NCBI RefSeq assembly: GCF_000247695.1
Contig: NW_004624848.1
Location: forward strand, 6,137,184-6,201,183
Length of the DNA: 64,000 bases
DNA from: Heterocephalus glaber
Lineage: Eukaryota > Chordata > Mammalia > Rodentia > Bathyergidae
Direction: 5' to 3'
Under the pieces are notes generated by a model. It did no database searches and was not told the origin of the DNA. It saw only the letters and a list, made by a program, of their open reading frames with translations. Shown here one piece after another: positions 49,860-61,014 of the stretch (position 1 is the first letter of the stretch; every line of letters begins with the position of its first letter). The position numbers and the translations under genes were made by a program.

Positions 49860-51040
49860 CAAGGGATGATCTTTTGGATAGCACGCATCTTCCAATAACC
49901 CGCTGAGGCTTCCAGCGCCGGCGTGTGCGTGCCCTGGCTGTAGCCCACCAGGGGCTGTCGCTCCTCTGAACATCGCAGAGCGTCTCAGGCAGTCTTGCTG
50001 TGACAAAGGCAGGTCGCAGGTGCCCTTTTCCAACGATCCTCGGACGCTTCTGCGCGGCATCTTTAGGCCTCTCCGGCACACTCGCGCACTGGCCAGCCGG
50101 TTACCAGAACCAGTCTGAATGAGGGAGACTCTGGCGGTCTCTGGGGACAGTGTGAGCACAGGGTCAGCAGAGCCACTGGCACCCCGGTCACCGCAGCACT
50201 CTGCAGCAACAGTGCCACAGAGGCTGCGAACGGCGCCGCTGCAGCGCCGTGAATTCTCTGCTGCTGGGTGTGCTATAAAATGTTTCTGTCCAGGCTGATA
50301 TCTGCCACCTTAGAGAGGAAAAAGGCACAAAGCTGATCTGGTTTAACTGGGCTTTGTGAATCGGTATTATGGACAGGGAATCACGTTGCGTGGTCCCGCT
50401 GGAAGGATTAACGGGGCTGCCTGAGAGCTAAGGCATCGTTCCTGTAAGACGGGGCAAGCAAACCCTGCTTTTCTTTCCTGCTGAGAGAGCCAGGAGCGTG
50501 GTCCTGCCCGACCTGCTGTCAGCGACATCGCAGGAAGCGGCTCGTCCTGGGCTGGCAGTGGGAACAGAGGGCGGGGGCGGACCTTCCCTGCGGGAGCCTC
50601 AGTATCCAGGCGGCCGAGACCCCTGAGCGCCACCGCGTTTTTGGAAGGTTTCGGTGACCTTTACTCTCATACTTACTTCAAATAGAGATGATGTAGAGAG
50701 CTGGAGAACGGATTTGCTGGGTTTTTTCCTGTCTCGATGTTTATTTTGGTCCCCTATCTTACTCAAACGAAATCCACATATTAGGCCAAGACAAGAGATT
50801 TCTACCTCTTTTCCTGACGGGGCGTCCGGCACAGAGCAACCCGACCGAGTTTCGCTCACACCACTGAGCCGGGCACGCGGCCTCAGTGACTGAGCGGCCT
50901 TCCAAGGCCACCCGCTAGAGGCTCAGGGCCTGGTCCGTGTGCTGTCAGCAGCGAGGGGGCTTTGGAAGGTGCAGCCCAGCAGGAGGAAGTCAGGTCACCG
51001 GGACGGGGCGGGGCGGGGCGGGAGGGCCAGCGTGGCAGTC
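49860..51040. promoter_or_regulatory. CpG-dense segment with GC boxes inside the intron
   Basis: A hand count gives about 20 CpG in 49861-50160, close to the number expected from base composition, whereas the rest of the intron is CpG-depleted. Density stays high to 50640, drops at 50650-50780 and rises again to 51030. A TATA-like GCTATAAAATG lies at about 50270. At 51005-51022 GGGGCGGGGCGGGGCGGGAG gives three tandem GC boxes (Sp1-type). Open frames on both strands (49765-50159, 50367-50633, 50599-50859) show nothing I recognise. It may be an orphan CpG island (alternative or antisense promoter) or the 5' end of an unrecognised CpG-rich retroelement. Confidence 0.5.
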
Positions 51041-51235
51041 CAGTCCTTTTCTCTCCCTCCGGCTCCTCTGCTCCCCCTCCTCCCTCTCTCGCCTTCCTCC
51101 CTTGCTCCCTCCCGGTGTCTCCTTTCCCAGATGTGACAAGGTGAGCAGCTTTTCACCGTATTCTCTCTGCCATGCTCTGCTGCCTCACCTCACGCCCAAA
51201 GGCGACAAGCCAACAAACACGGACTGACACCTCCG
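51040..51235 (+). mobile_element. MaLR-type LTR fragment, plus strand
   Basis: 'ctctctcgccttcctccctt', 'acaaggtgagcagcttttca', 'tgctgcctcacctcacgccc', 'aacaaacacggactgacacc' and 'tccgagaccgag' follow the middle to 3' part of a plus-strand MaLR LTR. The 3' end is lost before the AATAAA region. Confidence 0.52.
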
Positions 51236-51589
51236 AGACCGAGCTACAGTGACCCTTCCCTCCTTATTAGTGGATCCTGTCAGAGATCTGTTACAGAGAA
51301 AAAAGCTGACGAATACAGCTTGCGTTAGAGAAATTATTCATGCTGGCTTTTTAAAAACTTCACTGGGGGGTATATGTTCAGCGGTGACTCAATGCCTCTT
51401 CCATCAATATTTCAAAAATGTTTTATTCACTTATCCTATTGTTCATCAATAGTTCACTTACAACGTAATTTTAGAAATGAGCTTCCCCCTTTAGGCTTTC
51501 TGGTACTAAGTGTTGACATACATTCTGTAACCCTAATGAAGAATATAATTTATTACACCTTTCTTTTTAAAAATAGCTTTGTTCAGATA
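51236..51589. other. Intron-like sequence
   Basis: Nothing recognisable. Confidence 0.5.
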
Positions 51590-51705
51590 ATTTTTTGGTT
51601 TTTTGAGACAAGGTCTTGTTGTATAGTTTGGGCTGTCCTTGAACTCCTGGCAATCCTCCTGCCTCCAGTGTTGGGATTACAGGTGTGCACCACCACATCT
51701 GGCTC
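51590..51705 (-). mobile_element. B1-like SINE, minus strand
   Basis: 'ttttgagacaaggtcttgtt', 'gggctgtccttgaactcctg', 'aatcctcctgcctccagtgt', 'gattacaggtgtgcaccacc'. TCAGATAATTTT (left) and CCAGATAAATTT (right) are a diverged target-site duplication. Unlike the two copies at 24003 and 43399, it lacks the duplicated middle. Confidence 0.86.
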
Positions 51706-51860
51706 CAGATAAATTTGATTTACAAAACACTTCACATATTTAATGTGTCTAGCTTGTGCGTTTGTGGGATCTTTCCATCAGCATGAAAAAAATACTTCAA
51801 TTACCCCAGTTTTGATAGCTGGTTTTTGTTGGAAGAAAATGTGATAGAGTATATTAGTAG

Positions 51861-51943
51861 GGGCTGGGGATTTAACTCAGTGACATCACACCTGCCTTGC
51901 AAGGACAAGGTCCTGAGTTCTATCCCCGGTGCCAAAAAAAGAG
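51861..51943 (+). mobile_element. ID-type SINE, plus strand, perfect 15-bp TSD
   Basis: GGGCTGGGGATTTAACTCAG to CTATCCCCGGTGCC with a short A tail. AGAGTATATTAGTAG is identical at 51846-51860 and 51944-51958. Confidence 0.97.
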
Positions 51944-51958
51944 AGAGTATATTAGTAG

Positions 51959-52339
51959 ATCTACTAATTCAGTAAACCAGCCATTCATTGGCACACGATT
52001 TTGAAACTCTTTTGGCTTTCATAATTTCCTGTATTTTTTTTCATTTACTCTCTGTCACTGGTTCCAAAAACTCTGCATTCTAGGCTCTTCAAAATGCACA
52101 ATTCCCTTCTGGAGCAGCAGCTGACAGCAGTGCTAGATTCACAGAAATTATCCAAATTTAAATATCATATAATGAAAACTCAGTCATAATTTCCTTTGTC
52201 ATCCACGGTGAAACAGTGAAGATGTTTCCCAAATTCCAGAAAGCTACAAACATAAACACTGCCACTCTTTTTTCCTGTTTAGAGTTGATTTCCAGAATCT
52301 TGGGCTCCAGAGGGTTCAGGATGAGGCAGAAGTATTAGT
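51959..52339. other. Intron-like sequence
   Basis: Unique-looking flank of L1-B. Nothing else. Confidence 0.5.
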
Positions 52340-52351
52340 AGAAAGTATGGC

Positions 52352-53139
52352 TGGAGGTTTCGGTCAGAGGCCCACCATTCCATTGGTGAATGCTTGCAGA
52401 TCCCAGGGAGCAGCAGTGTGGGCTGCAGGCGATCCCAGTCGTCGGGGCTCTGCCCCAACCCCAGAGGCTCCTGCGCACTCGCCCAGGCTGGGGGCCAACC
52501 CAGAGAGGAGCTGCACAGGCACACAGGCTTCAGCCAGAGGCCCCCATTCATCCCTTGGTGAGCACAGATCCTGGGGAGCAGCTGTGTGGCCCCGACCTGT
52601 GAGGCTGCAGGTGGATCCCAGCCAGGGCTCCGCCCCAACCCCAGAGACTTGGGCACACCCGCCCAAGCCAAGGGCCTACCAAGAAAGGGGCTGCAAGTGT
52701 GCACTGGCTTAAGCCAGAGGCCTGCCATTCCACAGGGCACAGCCAGGGACCCGCATGGAGCAGAGCTGTACAGGCACACAAGCAGTGCCCAGAGGCTCAC
52801 CCCAATACCATTGCCAAGTGTGTGGAGACCCTAGCCAAAGTCTGAGGAGACAGAAACTGGTGTTCAAAGCCCCCAAACAGGCCCTCCCAGGCAAAAACTA
52901 CATAGGGTCCCCAGCAAGAGGCATGCCTAGATACCATCACAAGTATGCACAGGCCCCAGCCAGCAACTCGCCCAAACAACAGGTCAGCTCAGGGATTCAG
53001 AGGCCACCACTCTGAATGCAAGAATTGGTGCACACGTGAGCAGCACAGTGAAGGCTGCTCCATGGCTTGCTGAGGAATCAAGACCACAGGGTGAGCAAAA
53101 AGACGCCTCACAAAGGCACAGCAGGCTGCATCTTGTGAA
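52352..53139 (+). promoter_or_regulatory. L1-B 5' UTR with tandem monomers (internal promoter region)
   Basis: Three imperfect repeats begin at about 52357 (TTTCGGTCAGAGGCCCACCA), 52527 (TTCAGCCAGAGGCCCCCATT) and 52706 (TTAAGCCAGAGGCCTGCCAT), 170-179 bp apart. A shorter related word follows at about 52790. Each carries CAGGGAGCAGC / GGGGAGCAGC and CCCCAACCCCAGAG. Rodent L1 promoters are often built this way. Open frames across it on both strands are by-products of composition. Confidence 0.78.
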
Positions 53140-54110
53140 ATGAGAAAACACATACACAAGTCCCAAAACCAGACTTCTAGGTCACCTAAGGCAACCCCAA
53201 AGGGAAAGGAGATGGAACAATCTGCTACTCAACCACCTGGACTCCCTGAACTGGCAATGAAAGAGGACCTGGAAAAAATGAAATCAGAAATAATTTCTCA
53301 GAAAACAACAAAGACTGTGTCCATAGTGCAAGACATGATTAATAAATCTAGAGCAGACACAGATAAAAAATACAGGAGCTGAGGAACATGATGGAATCCC
53401 AACATAGGAAACAAATGGAATCCATAAAACAGATGCAAACAGATTTCCAGGAGATTAAAAACTCCATTGAAAGTTTACTCAGCAGAACGAGTCAATGTGA
53501 GGACAGAATTTCAGATATAGAAGATAACATTGCAATTAGTGACCAGGAAAAGAAAAATTTCTTCAAAATAGTAAGGGAGCATGAGAAATCAATCCAGCAG
53601 CTGCTACATGATGCAAAGAATAACATAAGATTGATCAGAGTCAATGAAGAAACAGGAGAGAGTGCAGATGACAGAAAAAAAACTGTTCTCAGAAGTAATG
53701 TCAGAAAACTTCCCAAATAGGGGAAAAAAACTTGACATACAGATAAGTGAGGCATATAGTACTCCAACTGGCCATGATCAAAAAAATCTACACATAGGCA
53801 TATAATAGTTAAGATTCCAGAAACTCAACCAAAGAACAAAATTCTACAAGCACTTACAGAAAAGAAACAAATCACCTACAAAGGAAAGCCCATCAGAATC
53901 ACAACAGACTTCTCAAAACAAAACCAAAATGCAAGAAGAGCATGGAGTAACATATTTTAAGCCCTAAAGGAAAACAAACTGAAACCCTGATTGATGTACC
54001 CTGCAAAACTATCTTTCAAAGTTGATGGAGAAATAAGATACTTTCATGACAATGAGTACCTTAGGAACTTCATGTATACAATACATGCACTACAAAAAAT
54101 TTTAGGCAAT
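53140..54110 (+). pseudogene. L1-B ORF1 (RNA-binding protein), broken
   Basis: Opens at ATG 53140. A stop at 53382 and a frame change lead into 53388-53720, which holds a Gln/Glu/Lys-rich coiled coil and NIRLIRVNEETGES, the RNA-recognition signature of L1 ORF1p. A further stop and frame change follow at about 53720. The C-terminal part survives at 53870-54110 as YKGKPIRITTDFSKQNQNAR, then MYPAKLSFKVDGEIRYFHD, with stops inside. In an active L1 it forms trimers that bind the L1 RNA. Confidence 0.88.
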
Positions 54111-55050
54111 ATCCTAGGAAAACATGAGGAGGATGACAACTCCAGAAAGCCCTGCAGAATGAATCCATGAGGCACAACAAGAAATTAAATGCAAAGGGGG
54201 AGAATCCAACAAAAAGAAAAAGATATGACAAGGATAAGTCAATACATATCAGCTATAACCATCAAAGTTAATGGTCTCAATTCACCAATCAAAAGAAATA
54301 GACAGAAGCAAGATCCAACAATATGCTGCATAAAAGAAACACATTTAATTAAAAAAGAAACTAATAGACTGAAAGGTAAAGGGTGGAAAAAAATACCTCA
54401 TGTGACAGGAATGTGAAAAAAAGCAGGAGTTGATATCCTCCTTGCAGATCAAGTGGATTTCAAACCAACACTGATTAAGAGAGACAAAGAAGGACATTAC
54501 ATCCTTGTAAAGAGAACAATCCAAAAGGAAGAGATGACAATCATTAATATATATGAACCAAACACCCATGTGCCCGTCTACATAAAACAAATACTAATGG
54601 ACATGAAAAAATCCTATAAGCACTAAAACAATAATAGTTGGGGAACTCAATACCCCACCTTCACAAATAGATAGATCAACTAGACAAAAAATAAACAACA
54701 AAATACTAAAACTCAATCAAACTCTTTAACAAAGGAATTCAACAGATATTTACAGAGTAATCCACCACACAAAATCAGAATACACATTCTTTTCAGCTAC
54801 ACATGGGTCATTCTCTAAAATAGACCACATACTCACTCATAGAATGTGTTTAAGTAACTGCAAAGGAATTGAAATTATCCCCTGTATATTATCAGAACAT
54901 AGTGGAATGAAATTGGAGATCAATAGCAAAAGAAACCACAAGAATTTCATTAACAAATGGGAACTTCACAACACACTTCTGAATAACCAATGGGTCATAG
55001 AGGAAATTAACAAAATCAGACAGTTCCTACAATTAAATGACAATGCCAAC

Positions 55051-55318
55051 ACAACATACAGGAATCTATAGGACTCAATGAAAGCAATCCTATGAGGGAA
55101 ATTCATAGCAGTGACTATTCACATAAGGAAAACAGAGTGAATTAAACAACCTGATGCTGAACCTCAAGCTTCTAGAGAAAGAATACAACATACAGGAATC
55201 TGTGGGACACAATGAAAGCAGTCTTATGAGGGAAATTCATAGCAGTGACTATTCACATAAGGAAAACAGAGAAGGCTGAATTAAACACCCTGATGCTGAA
55301 CCTCAAACTTCAAAAAAA
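55051..55318 (+). repeat. 134-bp tandem duplication in L1-B ORF2
   Basis: The block starting ACAACATACAGGAATCT at 55051 starts again at 55185, including 'tgagggaaattcatagcagt' and 'ttcacataaggaaaacagag'. The copies differ at several bases, so this duplication is older than the 143-bp one in L1-A. Confidence 0.94.
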
Positions 55319-55813
55319 AGAAGAGCAGGACAAACCCAAACCCCATACAAGGGAGAAAATTATAAAGATCAGAGCAGAAATCAATGCAATAGAGACTAAG
55401 AGAACAATACAAAAAAATCAATGAAGATAAAAGTTGGTTCTTCAAAAGAATAAACAACATTGACAAACCCTTAGCCAAGTTTATCAGAAAAATGAAAGAA
55501 AAGGCCCAAATCTATGCAATTAAGAATGAAAAGGGTGAAATTACAGCAGACCCAGCAGAAATCCAGATGATCATCAATACCTACTTTGAGAATCTATACT
55601 CCAATAAGATGGAAAATACTGAAGAAATGGGCAGATTTCCAGATACATGTGAATTATCAAAGTTGCACAAAGATGACCTAAAAATGCTAAACCACCCAAT
55701 ATCAATCAATGAAATTGAAAATGTAATTAAAAATTTACCATCTAAGAAAAGGCAGGTTCCTGATGGCTTCCCCGCTGAATTCTACAAGACATTTAGAGAG
55801 GAACTACTGCTTA

Positions 55814-55896
55814 ACTGTTTAAACTCTTCAATGAAATTACTGTTTAAACTCTTCAATGAAACTGTTTCAATTACTGTTTAAACTCTTCAATGAAAT
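55814..55896 (+). repeat. Triplicated 23-bp word in L1-B ORF2
   Basis: ACTGTTTAAACTCTTCAATG occurs at 55814, 55839 and 55873, 25 and 34 bp apart. It breaks the RT frame at this point. Confidence 0.95.
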
Positions 55897-58216
55897 TGAA
55901 GGGAAGCAATACTCCATAATTCATTTCTGGAAGCAAGGACCACCTTGATCCCCAAAGCAGAGAAAGACCCAATCAAAAAAGGGAACTATAGGCCAAACTC
56001 AATAATGAACATATATGCAAAAATAATTAATAAGATACTGGCAAATAGAATGCAGAAGATCATCAAAAATATCATACACCCTGACCAAATGGGATTCATC
56101 CCAGGGATGCAGGGATGGTTCATCATACACAAATCAATCAATGTAATACACTATATCAATAGAGCCAAGGACAAAAACCATATGATCATCTCAATAGACG
56201 CAGAAAAGGCATTTGACTAAATCCGACACGCATTTATCATAAAAACCCTACAAAAAATTGGAATAGATGATCTCTATCTCAATCTGATAAAAGCCATCTA
56301 TGAAAAACCAACAGCCTATATCATACTAAATGGTCAAAAACTGAAATCCTTCACACTAAAATCAGGAACAAGACAAGGTTGTGCACTATCACCACTCTTG
56401 TTCAATATGGTTTTGGAAACATTAGCCATAGCAATCAGACAAGAGAATGAAATAAAAAGAATAAAGATAGGAAATGAAAGAGTCAAACTGTCATTATTTG
56501 CAGATGACATGATACTCTATACTCTATACAGAAGAGTTCCACCAAAAGTCTTCTACACTTAATAACCAAATTCAGTAAAATAGCTGGATACAAGGTCAAC
56601 ACACAATAATCAATAGTTTTCCTGTAAATGATCAACAGACTCATTGAGAGAGAAATGGGGCAAACAATTCCTTTCACAATGGTATCCAAAAAACTGAAAT
56701 ACCCAGGAATTAACCTAACTAAAGAAATCAAAGACCTCTACTCTGAAAAGTATAGCACTCTGAAAAAAGAGATCGAAGAGGCTATAAAAAAATGGAAAGA
56801 CATCCCTTGCTCCTGGGTAGGAAGAACCAACATAGTGAAAATGGCCATACTTCCGAAACTGCTATATAGATTCAATGCAATACCAATGGAAATCCCAACA
56901 GCATACTTCACAGGCCTGGAGAAAACAATCCAAAAATTCATGTGGAACAAGAAGAGACCTAGAATAGCAAAAGCAATACTAGGCAGTAAAGACAAGGTAG
57001 GGGGTATCACAATCCCCAACTTGAAACTATACTACAAAGCTACTGTGATAAAAACAGCATGGTACTGCCAAAGAAACAGACCTGAAGATCAGTGGAATAG
57101 ATTAGAAGATGCAAAAACAACTCCAGACACACTTAGCCACCTCATCTTCGACAAAGGAGCCAAACACCCTCACTGGAGGAAAGATAGCCTATTTAATAAG
57201 TGGTGCTGGAAAAATTCGGTTTCAACTTACCAAAGCTTAAAACTAGACCACTATCCCTTACCATGCACCAAACTAAAATCAAAATGGATTAAAGATCTAA
57301 ACAAAAACAGAAACACTAATCTGGCTGGAAGAGAGGTTAGGTAGAACTCTGTAAGACATTGGCATATGAAAAGATTTTACGACCAAAACCTCAGTTGCAT
57401 GTGAACCAGCACAATCAATGAACAAGTGGGATCTCTTCTTATTAAAAAGCTTCTTCATAGCAAGAGAAACCACCAACAGTGTGAAGAGATAACCCACAAT
57501 GTGGGAACAAAGTTTTACCAGCATTTTCCAGAAAAAGGTCTACTATCTACAATATATAAAGAACTAAAAAAAAATCAGACCTCCCAAATTTAAAGATCCA
57601 ATCCAAAAATGAGCATCTGAAATGAACAGATATTTCTCAGACAAAGAAGTAGAAATAGCAAATAAACAGATGAAAAAATTTGCAACATTACTGGTCATTT
57701 GAGAGATGCAAATGAAAACAATGCTGAATTCCACCTCACCCCTGAAAGAATGGCTGCTATCAAGAAATCAAACAATAACAAATGCTGACGGGGATGTGGG
57801 GAAAGAGGACCCCTACTCCAGTGCTGGTGGGAATGTAGACTGGTGCAACCACTGTGGAAATCAGTATGGAGATAACTCAAAGTACTAGGATTGTAGTCCC
57901 ATTTGACCCAGCTATTCCCCTCCTGGGTATCTTCCCCAAAGAACTGAAAGAATTATACTACAGTGATGTATGTGCACCCATGTTCATAGCAGCACAATTC
58001 ATGATAGCCAAAACTTAGAAACAACCCAATTGCCCATCAACTGGAGACTGGATAAAGAAAATGTGTTCTTTTTTAAATAAAATGGAGTACTGCTCAGCCA
58101 TAAAGAATGAGAAACTAGAGACATTTATAGCTAAATGGATGCACATTGAGGTGATACTCTTAAGTGAAATAAATAGGACACACATGTGTAAATACAGATT
58201 AGTTTCTCTAGTGTGA

Positions 58217-58525
58217 TAAATTGAAAGTGGAAATAAGGACTAAATGTGTAATAGATAATGTGAAATAGGAAGAAAAGGTCCAAAGGGGAAGGGGAAGTGG
58301 GAGGGGTAGGGGAAAGGAAAGAAGGGAATGGGATTAATATGAGAAAATGAAAAAAATGGAAACAAAGTGTTTGTAGATAGGAAGGGATGGAAGGGTTGAA
58401 GGGAGGGCAGGGGAATGGGGAAAAAATAAGAACTCAGATAGATTATGTAAAGGTGCAAATTTCCAATGATGAATGTCATTATATTGTACACCTAAAATGC
58501 GCCAATAAAATTAATTTTTAAAAAA
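58217..58525 (+). other. L1-B 3' UTR with polypurine tract and A-rich tail
   Basis: Near-pure purine sequence at 58270-58430 with G runs such as GGGGAAGGGGAAGTGGGAGG. The same tract occurs in the twin-primed L1 at 35925-36065. It ends CCAATAAAATTAATTTTT and an A-rich tail. A minus-strand frame at 58240-58491 is its complement. Confidence 0.88.
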
Positions 58526-58537
58526 AGAAAGTATGGC

Positions 58538-59743
58538 ATCTGGAGGGGTCAGAACAGCCTCCCAAGAGGGAACATATTCAACTTCAAAATCACAGAGTTG
58601 CCCAAGTTGCATAAGGAGTGTCATTAATCAGGGGTGACTACATGCTTTGGTACTCGATTCTTGATGTTCAAAAAGAAAAACCCTAAAAGAACTGCCTCTT
58701 CCCAAATTAAGCTATCCTTCTTCACTTATTTACTGAGTCATTTACTCAACAGATCATTTTTCATTGCCTACTATGTGTCATCCTCTGTCCTGGGCTCTGA
58801 AAATACAGTAAATAGCAAAACAAAGCTATAGATCCCACAGGGCAGGGACAGCACCAGATGGAACAGGACCATGGGAGGGATGCCTCCTAACAGACATCAC
58901 CGTGAACTACGTCTGTGAGAATGCATTCACAACAGCTCAGGAACCAGAGGAGAGGACAAGAGCACCTGGATTTAGGATAATCACAATCACAGGGTGTGCC
59001 TTGGGGTCCCGTCCTCCCTCTTGCAGTCTTAGGTTCTTGCTTCCTGGCCACCATGATGTGAGCACCCTTGCTCCCCCACATCCTGCCACCAATTACACTT
59101 CTGCTGTGGAACCAGCTGACCATGGGCAGGAACCCCTGAAGCATGGGGGGAAATGGGCCTCTCTTCCTTGAAGTTGTGGGTGTTGGCTGTGCTGTCCCAG
59201 CATCGGGACAGCTGACCGATACAGGAGGCAACCCATAATTTTGCCTTGAAACTCAGTGCTGGGTACCCTAGGAAAAGGGTAACCCCAAATCCCCTGTCAG
59301 TAGCTCAGTCCCATGGAGGGAGTTCATGGAGATGCCGTGGTGCGAGAGGGAGAGCTATCTATACCCCAGGGGAGCTCACATTTCAGCTCACGTTGCCTCC
59401 AGCTGTGGTGCAGCCTAAGGCACATCCTGGAGAATGTGCGGGCCCTGCAGGAGTAAGCCCAGGAGAACCCAGCTTAGCACGAGCCTCAGAGACCAAGGAT
59501 CTGCGTCCACCACCCTTCGTGACCTGGTCAGCAGAGTATGAAGAAAGATCTCATTGGCTGTCAGAAAAAATGGACAAATGGGAGCAGGAATTTGCCTCAG
59601 AACTCAGAGCTGGGCCTGCCATGGTGACACCCAGCAGTGGGGAGAACCCAGCGTCCCCTGCTCTGGACACATCCTGGTGAAAGGCAGAAACCCACAGCCC
59701 ATGGTGGAAAAATTTTTATTCTGGCATGCATCACTTCTTGTCA
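58538..59743. other. Intron-like sequence, partly unassigned
   Basis: 58725-58830 ('actgagtcatttactcaaca', 'ttgcctactatgtgtcatcc', 'gaaaatacagtaaatagcaa') looks like an ancient mammalian-wide repeat fragment (MIR/L2 age). 58850-59700 is more GC-rich with open frames at 59246-59680 (plus, 144 codons) and 58887-59231 (minus). I recognise neither, and no splice-bounded exon is clear. Confidence 0.4.
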
Positions 59744-60189
59744 GGTAAATAAAATGGACAGACCCTTAGCCTAGGAAGAAAAAGTAGAGAGAGGAGACAT
59801 GAATGTTTAAAATCACAGACTAAAAATGATACATTACAATTACACCTCATAAATACAAAGAATAATTATAGACTCTTAGAAACAGCTGTATGGCAACAAA
59901 TTTGAAATCCTAGAAAAAAAATGGATATATCCACAGACCCAAATACCTTAATATTACCAAATTATGAAGAACCATAGCACTTCAACACATCAATAACAAA
60001 TAATAAGACTTATTAGAAAAAAATCACTCATCAAAGAAAAGCCAAGATTTAACATTCTATTGCTAAATTCTATCAAATATTTAAAGAGCCAATATCAACA
60101 CTTCTCTACTCCAAAAATTGAAGAGAATGCTTCTAAATTCATTGTATATGGTCACTTATCTTCATATCAAAAGCTAATCAGGAGATTAC

Positions 60190-60257
60190 AAGGAAAGGAA
60201 GGAAGGAAGGGAGGGAGGGAGGGAGGAAGGAAGGACGGGGCAGGGAGGGGAAGGAAA
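60190..60257. repeat. (GGAA)n/(GGGA)n purine repeat
   Basis: AAGGAAGGAAGGAAGG grading into GGGAGGGAGGGAGG, grown inside the older L1. Confidence 0.95.
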
Positions 60258-60975
60258 AGGAACTAGCCAGCTGCAGGTCAATATCCTAAATGAACACAGA
60301 TGCAAAAATCCTCAACAAAATACTAGCAGACAGAACCCAAGGTCATGTAAAATTATTCATCATGATCAAGTGATAATCACCTAGTGATTCAAGGATGACC
60401 CAACATGATGAATCCTTAAACAGAATGCACCAAATCCACAGGATGAAAAACAAAGCCCACATGATCATTTCAGTAGATGCAGGATAGGGATCTGGTAAAA
60501 TGCAGCATCCCTACCTGATGAAAACTCTAGCTAGGTATAGCAGGAACAAACTAATCGGGTGTGGCAGGAACAAAACTCAACGTAAGAGTCCACTTGCAGT
60601 GACTGCGAACCTCACAATGGACAGAAAAAAATGAAAGTCCACTCTCATCACTTTCACAACTTTTATTCAAAATAGCACTTGAAGTTCTAGCCAGAGTAAT
60701 TAAGGAGGAGAAAAGAAAGCAAAGATATCCAAATTGTAAAGGAAGAAGTCAAACTTTCACTTTTTGCAGACAACATGACCTGAAGATAAAACTAAAAAAA
60801 TCTTAGAAATAATAAACAAATTCAGAAAAGATGCAGGATTTAACTTACAGTCACATTTCTATACAAGAATAGCATGTTTTAAAAAAGGAAACCAAGAAAG
60901 CCAAAACTGCTATAAAAGACCAAAAACACTTGGGGAAAAATATTACCAGCAAGGTGAATGTTCTCTACAATGGCA

Positions 60976-61014
60976 ACAAAATAATAATGATAATAATAAT
61001 AATAATGATGATGA
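60976..61014. repeat. (AAT)n/(GAT)n microsatellite
   Basis: AATAATAATGATAATAATAA-type trinucleotides inside the older L1. Confidence 0.93.

Larger units (their letters stand above)
54225..58216 (+). pseudogene. L1-B ORF2 (endonuclease / reverse transcriptase), broken
   Basis: Start at ATG 54225. NGLNSPIKRNRQKQDPTICC with IKETHL is the N-terminal endonuclease. Stops and a 134-bp duplication disrupt the rest of that domain. The RT domain is readable at 55492-56220 (for example SIDAEKAFD) and continues to FADD at 56497-56508, the conserved catalytic pair. A TAA at 56218 replaces the Lys after AEKAFD. Frames shift again near 56520; 56628-57344 carries the post-RT region ([20 protein letters not shown]). 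The C-terminal end terminates at TGA 58214-58216. About 1,330 codons in span, normal for ORF2p. Confidence 0.92.
52352..58525 (+). mobile_element. Full-length LINE-1 'L1-B' (6.17 kb), inactive, 12-bp TSD
   Basis: AGAAAGTATGGC is identical at 52340-52351 and 58526-58537, bounding a complete L1: GC-rich 5' UTR with monomers, ORF1, ORF2 (endonuclease and reverse transcriptase) and a purine-rich 3' UTR ending CCAATAAAATTAATTTTT plus an A-rich tail. The length, about 6.2 kb, is normal for a full-length mammalian L1. Both frames carry several stops and frameshifts, so it cannot move itself. It lies antisense to the FSTL5-like exon. Confidence 0.96.

Noticed and set aside
52279..52979. A 173-codon minus-strand frame and its overlapping neighbours
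   Set aside because: They coincide with the monomeric L1-B 5' UTR and repeat with the monomers.
55492..56220. Possible active reverse transcriptase
   Set aside because: The frame is cut by the triplication at 55814-55896, by TAA at 56218 and by later frameshifts.
56628..57344. A 238-codon intact-looking frame
   Set aside because: It is the post-RT part of L1-B ORF2, not a separate gene.
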